This document shows positions 16,329-24,850 of a DNA stretch of 64,000 nt, piece by piece. The first letter of the stretch is position 1; the number at the start of each line of letters is the position of its first letter. The translations under genes were made by a program, and so were the position numbers. Under the pieces are notes generated by a model that was given only the letters and a program-made list of their open reading frames with translations, made no database searches and was not told the origin of the DNA. Source of the DNA: JBJGXI01 sp045635475 (lineage in GTDB: Bacteria; Bacillota; Bacilli; Bacillales; Amphibacillaceae); assembly GCF_045635475.1 (NCBI RefSeq), contig NZ_JBJGXI010000005.1, forward strand, positions 62,001-126,000, written 5' to 3'.

Positions 16329-17129
16329 TCACTTTTTTTGCTCCTGCTTAGGAATTAGCAACACTTCACCAATATTAACTTGATCACTTGTTAGTTCATT
16401 TGCTTCTTTCAAAATTTCCATTCCTTGTTTACTTCCGTAAAATTTAATCGCAATAGAAAATAGTGTATCTTCTTCCATTACTTGATAATATTGTGGCTGA
16501 TTAGATTCCTCTCCGCTAACTACTGGCTCTTCCTGTGCTTCAGGAGGTTGGATTTGCTCCGGTTCTTCATTTTCGTTCTCATCTTCATCCACCGATGTCT
16601 CAGGCTCTATAGCTACATTAGGTTTCGCTTCTAGACCAATCGTATGGCTACCGCTATTATTTGGCAGCACTTTCACTTGCTCACCAGCAAGATTATCAGT
16701 TGTAGTCGTTGGTTTACTAGAAAACGGTAAGTTAACGTGCGCTTCCCATTTTTGATGTGTAATTAACAAAATAACAATAAGTATAAATAAAGTTAATAAT
16801 AACCGAATAATTGCGTAATTAAGCTTTCTTTTACTTTCCTTTTTACTATTCTGTGTTTCTTGTTCGTCTTCTTCATGCTGTTGCTTACCACGTCTTGTAT
16901 ATATGCTTTGATTTTCATCCTGTTCTACTTTAGACCGCTTTTCACGTTTTGTATTATCCTGTTTCACTTTTGAACGTTTGACGTGCTTTTTATTTTTTTT
17001 CTGTTCTGCTTCAAACCACTTCTCGTGTTTTTTATTATCTTCCTTTTTTGCTTTTGATCGCTTGCCGTGTTTTTTTGTCCTCGGAGGGAGATTAAGCACG
17101 TCAACTTCTTGATTATTATCTATAGTCAT
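16329..17129 (-). CDS. ypbE: YpbE-like membrane protein with LysM domain and charged N-terminal repeats
   Basis: The N-terminus (about residues 20-75) has four imperfect 13-14 residue repeats of the type KKHxKRSKxKQDN, giving a very basic cytoplasmic tail. One membrane helix follows near 107-127 (IIRLLLTLFILIVILLI), then an acidic Glu/Pro-rich linker, and a C-terminal LysM domain (about 215-262, YYQVMEEDTLFSIAIKFYG). LysM binds peptidoglycan, so the protein likely spans from cytoplasm to wall. The start at ATG 17129 is preferred over TTG 17138, which is only 2 nt from the GGAG site. It is last in ypbB-recQ-ypbD-ypbE. Confidence 0.85.
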   Translation of the reverse strand: MTIDNNQEVDVLNLPPRTKKHGKRSKAKKEDNKKHEKWFEAEQKKNKKHVKRSKVKQDNTKREKRSKVEQDENQSIYTRRGKQQHEEDEQETQNSKKESKRKLNYAIIRLLLTLFILIVILLITHQKWEAHVNLPFSSKPTTTTDNLAGEQVKVLPNNSGSHTIGLEAKPNVAIEPETSVDEDENENEEPEQIQPPEAQEEPVVSGEESNQPQYYQVMEEDTLFSIAIKFYGSKQGMEILKEANELTSDQVNIGEVLLIPKQEQKK

Positions 17130-17145
17130 AGCATCCAAATCTCCT

Positions 17146-17718
17146 TCACTTATTATATCGAATATATAAGGCTAAGAAGAAATCTATAAAAAAATGGGCC
17201 ATCATAGGAACCACTAAGTTATCTGTTAGTTCATAAATATAACCTAAGTAAAAACTTAAAATTAGAATGGACACAAATAATACAGGTTTCATCAAATATC
17301 TAAAATGAATAAGAGCGAATATAATACTAGCAGCAATATAGCCTAGATGAGTTTGTAAGACCCCGCGAAATAGAAGCTCTTCAGAAAAAGCTACGAGTAC
17401 ACAAATCGTTATAATTTGCAGGAAACTACGATTTTTAAATATGCGCTCATTAATCCCGCCGTCATCCATCATGCGTTTCGGCAACATTCGCATCATCATT
17501 ATATCCGTTAAGACAATAAGCACTGCAGGAATAAATGCTAACATCACAACATCAACTATGCTCCACGAAAATAATTGAAACCACTCGCCCAAAGAACTAA
17601 AAAGAAGCAGGCCAGCAACAAAGCCGATTATTAATAGTGCGAGTTGCGATAGCATAATTGACTTTATTAGTTCTAAGTCTGTCATCCGTTTTACTAATTG
17701 GGCTTGTCTAGAATTCAT
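17146..17718 (-). CDS. ypbD: YpbD-like CPBP intramembrane metalloprotease
   Basis: This CAAX-protease/bacteriocin-processing (Abi) family membrane protein has about five or six helices. Motifs are AFSEELLFRGVLQT (paired glutamates, near residue 100), FALIHFRY (near 128) and the C-terminal VPMMAHFFIDF. The substrate is unknown. A GGTGG site with 5-nt spacing favours the ATG at 17718 (190 residues) over 17727. It overlaps the 3' end of recQ by 11 nt, in line with translational coupling. Confidence 0.88.
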   Translation of the reverse strand: MNSRQAQLVKRMTDLELIKSIMLSQLALLIIGFVAGLLLFSSLGEWFQLFSWSIVDVVMLAFIPAVLIVLTDIMMMRMLPKRMMDDGGINERIFKNRSFLQIITICVLVAFSEELLFRGVLQTHLGYIAASIIFALIHFRYLMKPVLFVSILILSFYLGYIYELTDNLVVPMMAHFFIDFFLALYIRYNK

Positions 17719-19237
17719 GTTTACCACCTTGTAACAATAATAATTTTAACGTTTCCTGCCAACTATGTGACCGTTCCTTTCGTGATAAAGATTCTGGATT
17801 CCATTTCGTAAAAGAAAAGTCACAACGATCACAGCATAGGTATTTCGGTTCCTTAATCGTGTCTTGAAAGGCAGAAAACAAACGACTCCGTCGACAGACA
17901 TCATTACTTGTTGCCCAAGCGAAAAGTTCGGCCAACTTCTTGTATTTATATTGATTCCGGTAATCAATACGCTCTGAAATTGTCTCAATGAGAGATTCCC
18001 ACTGATCAAAGTTTGGAACTATATTCAGCTCATTTAACATACCATATTTCTCAAATTGATAGTGTAGAAAACGCCATTGTATTTCATTTAATTCAAAATG
18101 TGCTTGTAATTGTAACGGATCGATAGAATTATTACCTTGATTGGCCTTTAAAGAATATACAATCGTTTCGATCAATTGTCTGCTTGGTAATTCCATAGAA
18201 ATTAATTTCTTAGGAATAAATTCATCTGATGGCGACAACAACACGAGACTAACACTCGATTTTCCATCCCTGCCTGCTCTTCCGATTTCTTGAATAAACG
18301 ACTCAATCTGTGTAGGAAGATGGAAATGTATAACTAGCCGAATGTTCATTTTATTGATTCCCATCCCAAATGCACTAGTACAGCACACAACATCTAGTTG
18401 ATTGTTCATATATTGCTGCTGAATCAGTATTCGATCTGCTTGCTCCATCCCACCATGATAAAAAGCAATTCGTAAATGGCTAAGTTCTTTCTCTAATATA
18501 GCTGCCGCTTTTTCCGTCCAATTTCTACTAGAAAAATAAATCATTGTTGAGACCGAATAGCTTGAAAGGACATCTACTATATAGTCCAATTTTTCGTTAT
18601 CATGTGACATATGCTGAACAGATAAAGCAATATTATCGCGATCCATCGGATAGATATGCTTGTTAAATGGATATCCTAGTTGCCGAATAATATCTTCCTG
18701 GACCTCCGGAGTAGCGGTGGCACTAAGCGCCAAGATCGTTGGTTGAGCTAATTTTTGTATAATTTCTCCTAGTTTTAAATAATCGGGACGAAATTCATGC
18801 CCCCACTGCGAAATACAATGTGCCTCATCAACGACAAATAGGGAAATATTTATTCCCATTAGTTTTTTAATAAAATGTTTATTTTGCAACATCTCCGGAG
18901 AAACGTAAATTAATTTATAATCATGTATTTGATTAATGACTTGTTGCTTTTGTGAAGCATTTAAAAAACTATTTATCGCAACCACTTCTTTAAATCCTGT
19001 CGCTTTCAATTGTTTTACTTGATCAATCATTAGTGAAATAAGTGGCGAGACTACTAGAACAGTACCACCTGTGATTCGAGCAGGTAATTGATAACACAAC
19101 GATTTACCTGAACCAGTAGGCAATATGCCGAGCACATTGTTTCCCTCTACCAAGTCTTCAATAATCTCTTTTTGACCGGTACGAAAGGAGGCGAAGTGAT
19201 AATGTTTTTTTAATGCCTCGTCCAATTGATCAATCAC
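17708..19237 (-). CDS. recQ: ATP-dependent DNA helicase RecQ (short form)
   Basis: RecQ unwinds DNA 3'-5' in recombination and repair. It shows Walker A GILPTGSGKS (about residues 33-42), DEAHCISQWGHEFRPDY (near 132), GMGINKMNIRLVIHF and QEIGRAGRDG of the helicase core (to about 340), and a C-terminal zinc-binding set with CRRSRLF and CCDRCDF. At 509 residues it lacks an HRDC domain, like the B. subtilis copy next to ypbB. A GTG start overlaps the ypbB stop in a GTGA arrangement, with a GGGAGT ribosome site upstream. Confidence 0.95.
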   Translation of the reverse strand: MIDQLDEALKKHYHFASFRTGQKEIIEDLVEGNNVLGILPTGSGKSLCYQLPARITGGTVLVVSPLISLMIDQVKQLKATGFKEVVAINSFLNASQKQQVINQIHDYKLIYVSPEMLQNKHFIKKLMGINISLFVVDEAHCISQWGHEFRPDYLKLGEIIQKLAQPTILALSATATPEVQEDIIRQLGYPFNKHIYPMDRDNIALSVQHMSHDNEKLDYIVDVLSSYSVSTMIYFSSRNWTEKAAAILEKELSHLRIAFYHGGMEQADRILIQQQYMNNQLDVVCCTSAFGMGINKMNIRLVIHFHLPTQIESFIQEIGRAGRDGKSSVSLVLLSPSDEFIPKKLISMELPSRQLIETIVYSLKANQGNNSIDPLQLQAHFELNEIQWRFLHYQFEKYGMLNELNIVPNFDQWESLIETISERIDYRNQYKYKKLAELFAWATSNDVCRRSRLFSAFQDTIKEPKYLCCDRCDFSFTKWNPESLSRKERSHSWQETLKLLLLQGGKHEF

Positions 19238-20304
19238 CTTATGTACTCCCTTTCTTTACTGCTATGATAACAAGCTAAAACTAGCCGGATATCAAAATAA
19301 CTATATTGATCGTTTAGTATTGTTTTAATATCCTTTAATTTAGATGTTTGGACCTTTGCTATCGCCTCGTTAATTTCCTCAATACTCGCTTTAGATAAAA
19401 ATTGGTAGATATTAAACGGCGCATCTACATAAGCTATTTCAACAATATGATCAAAAATAGTTGATTCCTTTAAGCCTCTTGTAATCGCGATTTCATCAAC
19501 CGTCAGTCCTTTGTCTAGCAATTGATTTGTCTTATTTGTTGACTCTGAAAGATAGAAATTATCATTTGTCTCATCTAGAAAAGTGGCTAATCGTGGTGTC
19601 TTGTTCTCAGCATGTATTATAAAATCTATCAGTTGGTGAACGATGGAGGTTTCTAGTAATACAACTTCATCCTTTGCGATGTGAAGCTTATTAGCTATTT
19701 GTTCTTTACTTAGCCCAATTCGATGAAATCCGCTTAATCGATCAACGAACATAGTTGCTTCGCGGTCAGTAAGTAACAGGAGAAATGACTGTATTTCGAG
19801 ATACAACTCATATAACCATTGCTTAACCTTATGTTTTTCTTTTATGTAGAGTCGCTTTACCCAATTGAGAATTTTCGGATCATCATAAACTGGTATAAAA
19901 GTATGATTTCCTGCTTCTATATTGGTTATCGTTTGAATGAACAAGATTAACCGCTGACTAAAACTACTCGAAATGCGATCGTATTTTATACCTTGAAACC
20001 TATTTAGTCGCTGTATATTGTCACTTCTATTGAGAATCAAATTTGCTTTTTCATGCAAGTAAACACGTTCCCCTTCTAATACGAGATATCCCTCATTCAC
20101 AAGCCTGTTCAAATACGAATCAAATGCTTCTCTTGAGATGTGCTTGGCGATACCGAAAAATTGCCCAAGGTTAAATAGGTGTGCATCTTGAATGGTTTGT
20201 GCTGAACGTTTCCCAGAAAGAATATGATAGATTCCCGACAAGCTCCGTTCGTTATTCATTCGCCGGATACTCTCTAGTAGCAATAATGAAAGCATATCAA
20301 ACAC
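19234..20304 (-). CDS. ypbB: YpbB, helix-turn-helix protein upstream of recQ
   Basis: The 356-residue protein is of the YpbB family, always found before recQ in Bacillus. Its C-terminal part (about 265-350) resembles a helicase-associated helix-turn-helix (LLDKGLTVDEIAITRGLKESTIFDHIVEIA by pattern), and a second HTH-like stretch is near 205-225 (LSKEQIANKLHIAKDEVVLL). The function is not known; coupling to recQ by a 4-nt overlap suggests a role with that helicase. It is the first gene of the operon and divergent from fer. Confidence 0.88.
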   Translation of the reverse strand: MFDMLSLLLLESIRRMNNERSLSGIYHILSGKRSAQTIQDAHLFNLGQFFGIAKHISREAFDSYLNRLVNEGYLVLEGERVYLHEKANLILNRSDNIQRLNRFQGIKYDRISSSFSQRLILFIQTITNIEAGNHTFIPVYDDPKILNWVKRLYIKEKHKVKQWLYELYLEIQSFLLLLTDREATMFVDRLSGFHRIGLSKEQIANKLHIAKDEVVLLETSIVHQLIDFIIHAENKTPRLATFLDETNDNFYLSESTNKTNQLLDKGLTVDEIAITRGLKESTIFDHIVEIAYVDAPFNIYQFLSKASIEEINEAIAKVQTSKLKDIKTILNDQYSYFDIRLVLACYHSSKEREYIR

Positions 20305-20396
20305 CTTTCCGCTAAAAATAGGAAACTCTTAGCCATTGAATTACGAAGGAAATAATTTTACAATAGAATTAGAATGTTTTTAAAAGGAGTTAGTAT

Positions 20397-20642
20397 ATGG
20401 GTAAATATACCATTGTTGATAAAGAAACGTGTATCGCATGTGGTACGTGTGGCGCATTTGCTCCAGAAATTTATGATTACGACGATGAAGGTGTTGCCTT
20501 CGCTTTGCTAGATAACAATGCCGGAACGCTTGAAATACCTTCTGTTCTTGAAGAAGACATGATTGATGCTTATGAAGGTTGTCCTACTAAATCAATTAAA
20601 ATTGCAAATCAGGCGTTTCATGGCAATCCTTATCCCCTCTGA
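20397..20642 (+). CDS. fer: Ferredoxin
   Basis: An 81-residue one-cluster ferredoxin. The 4Fe-4S ligands are in CIACGTCG (about residues 12-19) and the distant CPT near residue 62. The acidic sequence is normal for low-potential electron carriers. B. subtilis Fer has the same size and sits divergent from ypbB; it donates electrons to cytochrome P450 and desaturase systems. AAGGAG precedes the ATG. It converges with the XRE gene with only 13 nt between stops. Confidence 0.93.
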   Translation: MGKYTIVDKETCIACGTCGAFAPEIYDYDDEGVAFALLDNNAGTLEIPSVLEEDMIDAYEGCPTKSIKIANQAFHGNPYPL

Positions 20643-20655
20643 TCAGCAATCCCAA

Positions 20656-21114
20656 TTAAAACGTATGGGATAATTTAAGCATTTTCGCTTCAGCTTCATC
20701 TTTGTTTAAACAGCTATATAATCGGTTATTCTCTCGGTCAATTATACGGTAATGTTCGCTTACAACGTTTTGTTGCAATAGATAATCCTTTTGTTCAAGT
20801 ATGGTAGTCCACCATACTTGAGGGTTATGTGATTGATCATTTTGTTGATCAACATGATGATGCGCAACAGTCTCTATAACCTCTAGCACATCCCCACCTA
20901 ATAAACTCTTAACAAGGTCACTACTACGAAACAATGCACAGACAGCTACTACAGTCGTCCAATTTGCTTCCGTTCGACCCTTTTCAATCTGTACGAGCGT
21001 TTTTTTAGAGATTCCAAGAACAGCGGCCATCCGATCTTGTGTATACCCGCGCTCGACACGAATTAACTTAATTTTAGAAGAGATTTGTTCTATTAATGTT
21101 TGTTGATCCATCAT
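20656..21114 (-). CDS. XRE-family transcriptional regulator with C-terminal extension
   Basis: Residues about 10-65 form a classic Cro/XRE helix-turn-helix (IRVERGYTQDRMAAVLGISKKTLVQIEKGRTEANW). The remaining 85 residues match nothing I recognise and include a His/Asp/Gln-rich linker (AHHHVDQQNDQSHN). The target is unknown. A near-palindromic site directly upstream (21134-21150) suggests autoregulation. It is monocistronic and convergent with fer; the start has an AGGA site 8 nt upstream. Confidence 0.75.
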   Translation of the reverse strand: MMDQQTLIEQISSKIKLIRVERGYTQDRMAAVLGISKKTLVQIEKGRTEANWTTVVAVCALFRSSDLVKSLLGGDVLEVIETVAHHHVDQQNDQSHNPQVWWTTILEQKDYLLQQNVVSEHYRIIDRENNRLYSCLNKDEAEAKMLKLSHTF

Positions 21115-21133
21115 CCGATCATTCCTAATTATT

Positions 21134-21150
21134 GTTACGTAAACGGTAAC
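21134..21150. promoter_or_regulatory. Candidate operator of the XRE regulator
   Basis: The inverted arms GTTAC and GTAAC are 7 nt apart (GTTACGTAAACGGTAAC), 20 nt upstream of the XRE start codon. Self-binding is inferred from position and symmetry only. Confidence 0.4.
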
Positions 21151-21313
21151 AAAGAGTTATTTTATATACTTTAAGAATAATGACTTTAATCGACAGTTTC
21201 TTCTATTTTAACACGTAAGGACCTCTTATTCCTATATAAATTTTTTTAGATTTGATAGTCTATATGTGAAATTTGTAGTGTGGACTGCAAAACTATTAAC
21301 ATGCAACGAATTT

Positions 21314-21349
21314 AAAAAACCTCTGAGCAATTCGACTCAAGAGGTTTTT
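21314..21349 (-). terminator. Terminator after rsiX
   Basis: ACCTCTGAG (21319-21327) pairs with CTCAAGAGGT (21336-21345), with a one-base bulge, followed by a T-run on the minus strand. Confidence 0.85.
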
Positions 21350-21352
21350 AAT

Positions 21353-22546
21353 TCATCGTATATGAACAGGGTTAACTGCATCAGGAACAAAAATCGATTG
21401 ATTCATTGGATAAATGCCAACTTGTGCTACATCCGCCTCGATGTTCACTGATGAAAATCCAAAGCTCTTGGCAGTTAATAATATAGCCTCAATCATATCT
21501 TGTGTTTGCTGGTCATTTTGAGGCCGACTCGGATCATCGAATTGGATAAGCAACTCATCTCCATTTGATTGAATACTAGAAAACGAATAATCAGCAGGAA
21601 TCGAAGCTTGAGTGTTTGTTTCCTCCTGAGGATTCCTCATCTCTTCCAAAGCACGTACGATATCTCCTGTGAAATTAAACGGCACGAAAAGTGAAGCTCC
21701 ATTTTCTGATGATTGATACATTTTATAAATCTGTTGTTCACCGCGCTCTAACGGAAAGCTTTCAATATTGCCGAGCATGCCAAGCTCTTGATTCGTACTG
21801 CTAGCATAATCAATTACTGCTGTATCCAATTGATATGGTAAGAACATCGTTGAAATTACAGTTTCAAATAATCCTTGCACCGTTCCTCCACCATTACCAA
21901 ATTGATAATTTTCTGGAACATTTATCATCACTTCATTATTATCGTTGTTAATATCAAAGGTCATATTTTCAAATGGATAAGCGAAGACACCCCATTCTTC
22001 TTCTCGGATGTAATCATTTAAATGGCTATAGTAACTTTCTACATCTGCATTCAGCTTATCAACTACAAATGTCAACGGGATAACAGCATTTGCATTATTA
22101 TCTAATACGGCTCCATAAATTAGTGTCGTATTTTCTTGTGCATTGACGACACGACTAGTAAAGATTTCTTCTTCGGCTCTTTCCATAATAGCCATATCAT
22201 TATTTCCTTCTTCAGCTTCGTTTGTTGTTATCTGATTTTCATTATTCTCGGTAGGAAGTTGTGCCATTTCCATATTTTCTGAAACTTCATCCATTTGACT
22301 CCTGCCATTATCCAACGCCCCGAAATTAGACGGTTGCATGCTTTGTGCAATAATTACTACCAAGCAAATAACTGCTACAGTTGCAAAAGAAGGGATCAAC
22401 CAGGTGCGTTTACGTTTTCTTGCTCTTTTAGGAGTTATATTGGAAGCAACTTTGCGATAAAGCTCATCTTTATCCAACGTATCATTTACTTGAGGCATAT
22501 CTTTTAATAAGCTTTTAATTTTATCTTCATTAAACTTATCACTCAC
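21353..22546 (-). CDS. rsiX: Anti-sigma factor RsiX
   Basis: The 397-residue protein has a cytoplasmic N-terminal region (about 1-45), one membrane helix near 47-67 (WLIPSFATVAVICLVVIIAQ) and a large acidic extracellular part, the expected layout for an ECF anti-sigma factor. It overlaps the sigX end by 8 nt and is last in the operon before a terminator. It should hold SigX inactive at the membrane. Assignment as RsiX relies on the partner gene and its place after resE, as in B. subtilis; the extracellular domain gave no motif I can name. Confidence 0.87.
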   Translation of the reverse strand: MSDKFNEDKIKSLLKDMPQVNDTLDKDELYRKVASNITPKRARKRKRTWLIPSFATVAVICLVVIIAQSMQPSNFGALDNGRSQMDEVSENMEMAQLPTENNENQITTNEAEEGNNDMAIMERAEEEIFTSRVVNAQENTTLIYGAVLDNNANAVIPLTFVVDKLNADVESYYSHLNDYIREEEWGVFAYPFENMTFDINNDNNEVMINVPENYQFGNGGGTVQGLFETVISTMFLPYQLDTAVIDYASSTNQELGMLGNIESFPLERGEQQIYKMYQSSENGASLFVPFNFTGDIVRALEEMRNPQEETNTQASIPADYSFSSIQSNGDELLIQFDDPSRPQNDQQTQDMIEAILLTAKSFGFSSVNIEADVAQVGIYPMNQSIFVPDAVNPVHIR

Positions 22547-23078
22547 TTAAAAGACCCTCCTCTCTGTCTGCTTCTTCTAACAGCTTCTGCAATGTTTTCA
22601 TTGCCCGATGTTGCGTTGTCTTCACCTTACTTGTCGTCCAGCCTAGTGAATCCGCGGTTTCTCGAATCGAAAAAGATTGAATATAACGTAAGATAATCAC
22701 GCTTTTTTGGTCAATGCTGCACTTATCTAAGCAACGATAAATCAGCTTCATTTGATCATTTAAAACAGCTACCTCTTCTGGCAATGCCTGGTCATCTGTA
22801 ATAAGATGCCCCTTTTCTCCCCAATCAAAATACTCTTGAATTTTGTTTCTTTTACTCTTCTGCTTGCGGAAGAAATCAATAGCAACATGCCTGGCAATTG
22901 AGAATAGCCACGTTTTTTCGCTACTTTCTCCTTTAAAAGAGTCGTATGATTGAAGCACTTTAATGTATACCTCTTGAATTAAATCTTCGGCTTGTTGTTT
23001 GTCTTTCACCATATATACAAGAAACTGAAATAAGTCTTTATGATAGTTATCGTAGATATTTTGAAAAGTGGTCCTCAT
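22539..23078 (-). CDS. sigX: ECF sigma factor SigX
   Basis: A 179-residue ECF sigma factor with region 2 (about 10-75; AEDLIQEVYIKVLQSYDSF and KTWLFSIARHVAIDFFRKQK) and region 4 (about 115-170; SVIILRYIQSFSIRETADSLGWTTSKVKTTQHRA by pattern). SigX in B. subtilis controls cell-surface charge modification genes and lies downstream of resE. The start at 23078 follows a G-rich ribosome site; the frame to 23096 has none. A promoter matching the SigX consensus sits 27 nt upstream. It is co-transcribed with rsiX. Confidence 0.93.
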   Translation of the reverse strand: MRTTFQNIYDNYHKDLFQFLVYMVKDKQQAEDLIQEVYIKVLQSYDSFKGESSEKTWLFSIARHVAIDFFRKQKSKRNKIQEYFDWGEKGHLITDDQALPEEVAVLNDQMKLIYRCLDKCSIDQKSVIILRYIQSFSIRETADSLGWTTSKVKTTQHRAMKTLQKLLEEADREEGLLSE

Positions 23079-23104
23079 TACAGACCCCCCATTCATATTA
23101 TATT

Positions 23105-23131
23105 GTCGTTTGAACTAGTATAAAAGTTACA
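23105..23131 (-). promoter_or_regulatory. SigX-type autoregulatory promoter
   Basis: On the minus strand TGTAAC (23126-23131) is followed after exactly 17 nt by CGAC (23105-23108). This matches the known SigX -35/-10 pattern and lies just ahead of sigX, so the gene likely activates itself. Confidence 0.75.
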
Positions 23132-23245
23132 AAACTTAAGAAGTTATTTAAAAAGACACCAAATGATCACTGGGGAACTCCCACCTGACCTTCTTGCTAC
23201 TAATTGGCCACCTTTTTAAACACACACTTTAACTATATTAAAAAT

Positions 23246-23280
23246 AATGAAAAAATACCAACCTTTTTCAGTTGGTATTT
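23246..23280 (-). terminator. Terminator overlapping the 3' end of the ECF S-component gene
   Basis: Perfect 10-bp stem AAATACCAAC (23253-23262) / GTTGGTATTT (23271-23280) plus a T-run. The stop codon of the gene (23268-23270) falls in the loop. Confidence 0.88.
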
Positions 23281-23783
23281 CGAGGTTTTTTCCAATTCTT
23301 TTGATATTTTATTAGGATTCTTGAAAGAACCGGAAACAGTACTACCATAAATATACCATTTCCGATTGCGTGATTCGTATCATGAGGTATTCCAACTAGA
23401 TAATAAGGGAAAAATTTTCCTGCAATTAAATAGTTCGGAATAGACATAAATAAACCAAATACGTATCCAGACAGCACTGCAAAAATTGTCAGGACGATGA
23501 GTGGTTTTTTCCAATGAACTTTTCCAATTAAACCACTCGTAACACCAATACATGCCCAAGCTACAATTTGAGCAAGCGTCCATATTCCCAAGCCTAAAGT
23601 CATATTCGATAAAAATGTTGTAAGTACAGCCAGAATTGCAGCTGCAATCGGACCTAAGAAATAGCCGCAAATAATGATCAGCGAGGTTACAGGCTGGAAG
23701 CCCGGCAAGTCTTTAAAAGCTATCCTGCCAACAACTGCTACAGCAGATAGAAGCGCAATTACAGTTAATTTGTATACATTCAT
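23268..23783 (-). CDS. ECF transporter S component, probable cobalamin-related uptake
   Basis: A 171-residue membrane protein with five or six helices and the Ala/Gly-rich first helix typical of ECF S subunits (LTVIALLSAVAVVGRIAF). S subunits bind a vitamin and dock on a shared EcfA-A'-T module, which is not encoded here. It follows the DUF4430 lipoprotein by 9 nt, downstream of a cobalamin riboswitch, so cobalamin or a precursor is the likely substrate. A CbrT-like identity is possible but not shown by motif. The gene sits between res and sigX, where B. subtilis has nothing. Confidence 0.82.
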   Translation of the reverse strand: MNVYKLTVIALLSAVAVVGRIAFKDLPGFQPVTSLIIICGYFLGPIAAAILAVLTTFLSNMTLGLGIWTLAQIVAWACIGVTSGLIGKVHWKKPLIVLTIFAVLSGYVFGLFMSIPNYLIAGKFFPYYLVGIPHDTNHAIGNGIFMVVLFPVLSRILIKYQKNWKKPRNTN

Positions 23784-23792
23784 ATTGATACT

Positions 23793-24233
23793 TTACATAC
23801 CTCGTAAATCAAAGACAACTTCATCTCCTGGTTGAAGCTCATATTCACCTGCACCGACTAAAGCCGCCTCGCCGTTCACATCATACATCCAATATACTCC
23901 AGCTTCCTCGTCTTGCTCACTACCATTAATAGCGGTAATAAATCCTTGCTCTGTTAGTTCGACTTCAAAGTTCTCTTGAAGTACATCTAACAAAATTGCA
24001 CCTTCTTCGACAGCAATTTCTTCCTCAGCAATAATTTCTTCACCATTGTCTTTGGAAATAGTGAAAGCTACTTCTTCCGTAATTTCTTCATTCACTTCTT
24101 CATTTACTTCTTGATTGGCATTTTCTCCAGCATGATTAGCGTGATTATCATCGTTTGATTCTGCTTTTCCACAACCAACCATTAAACTAAAAATTATAAA
24201 TACTGAAAACAAACTTATAAGAACCTTCTTCAT
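23793..24233 (-). CDS. DUF4430 lipoprotein, candidate cobalamin-binding partner of the ECF S subunit
   Basis: The N-terminal signal peptide ends in a lipobox LMVGC with Cys at about residue 21, so the protein is anchored outside the membrane. A linker rich in Asn, His and Glu (repeats of NEEVNEE type, about 25-55) leads to a DUF4430 domain (about 70-146) with the WMYDVNGEAALVGAGEYELQPGDEVVF signature. DUF4430 resembles the C-terminal domain of intrinsic factor and transcobalamin. Together with the riboswitch upstream and the S component downstream this suggests capture of B12 at the surface. Binding itself is inferred. Confidence 0.85.
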   Translation of the reverse strand: MKKVLISLFSVFIIFSLMVGCGKAESNDDNHANHAGENANQEVNEEVNEEITEEVAFTISKDNGEEIIAEEEIAVEEGAILLDVLQENFEVELTEQGFITAINGSEQDEEAGVYWMYDVNGEAALVGAGEYELQPGDEVVFDLRGM

Positions 24234-24417
24234 TTTCCAATAACCTCCATAATATTGTATATTTCGAGCACTGGTTGTACGCGAGGTTATTTAATCATTT
24301 TGAGTCAATTTTATAATTACCTTACACAGCTATTCATATCCGTTATAGTTGGACTAATCCAACTACATGTTGATAGAACGGCTAATTTCAGTATTTTCAA
24401 ATTGCCTATTTTTGACT

Positions 24418-24454
24418 AAATAAAAAACTTATCCAAACGAACAAAGGATAAGTT
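24418..24454 (-). terminator. Riboswitch expression platform: intrinsic terminator
   Basis: AACTTATCC pairs with GGATAAGTT (24426-24454) and is followed on the minus strand by TTTTTTATTT. It lies between the aptamer and the DUF4430 start, as expected for transcription attenuation when cobalamin is bound. Confidence 0.85.
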
Positions 24455-24529
24455 AAAGAATAACCAGATAAAAGATGAATCCACATCTACTTTACCGATC
24501 AACTCAAACGCTCAACCCTCGAAGCCTTG

Positions 24530-24705
24530 ACATACGTAAAATTGGCAGGTCTACTGACTTGTGTATCGTCCTAATCTGAGGCCTTCCCATACGTATTTGT
24601 ACAGTGGCATTTGCTCATTTCGTACACACTTACAGTTGCGAGGACAGCTCTGGAATTTCACCAGATTCCCTTTTAAGCTAGTAAAACTAGCTCCAAAATT
24701 AAGTT
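24530..24705 (-). ncRNA. Cobalamin (B12) riboswitch aptamer
   Basis: Read on the minus strand, conserved elements appear in order: a hairpin GAGCTAG...CTAGCTT ending in AAAAGGGAATC; GGTGAAATTCCAGAG; the hallmark GCTGTCCTCGCAACTGTAA; GCCACTG; GGGAAGGCC; and the closing AGTCAGTAGACCTGCC (B12 box region, about 24543-24560). This is the canonical order of the AdoCbl/B12 aptamer. The downstream gene is the DUF4430 lipoprotein, with a terminator between. The remaining leader, to 24240, is AT-rich. Confidence 0.95.
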
Positions 24706-24850
24706 ATTTAGTTGTGTCAACTTCATCATACTTTGTTGATAATACTGGTGAAATTGACTCCATTTCCAAAATAAATTTTATCACATGGCTTGCAAATAAG
24801 AAAGCTTTGTTTCATAAGTAACAAGATAATTCAAGGTAATTCAACATTAT

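Noticed and set aside
24561..24821. Open frame of 86 codons on the plus strand
   Set aside because: It runs antisense over the cobalamin riboswitch, has no ribosome site and resembles no protein.
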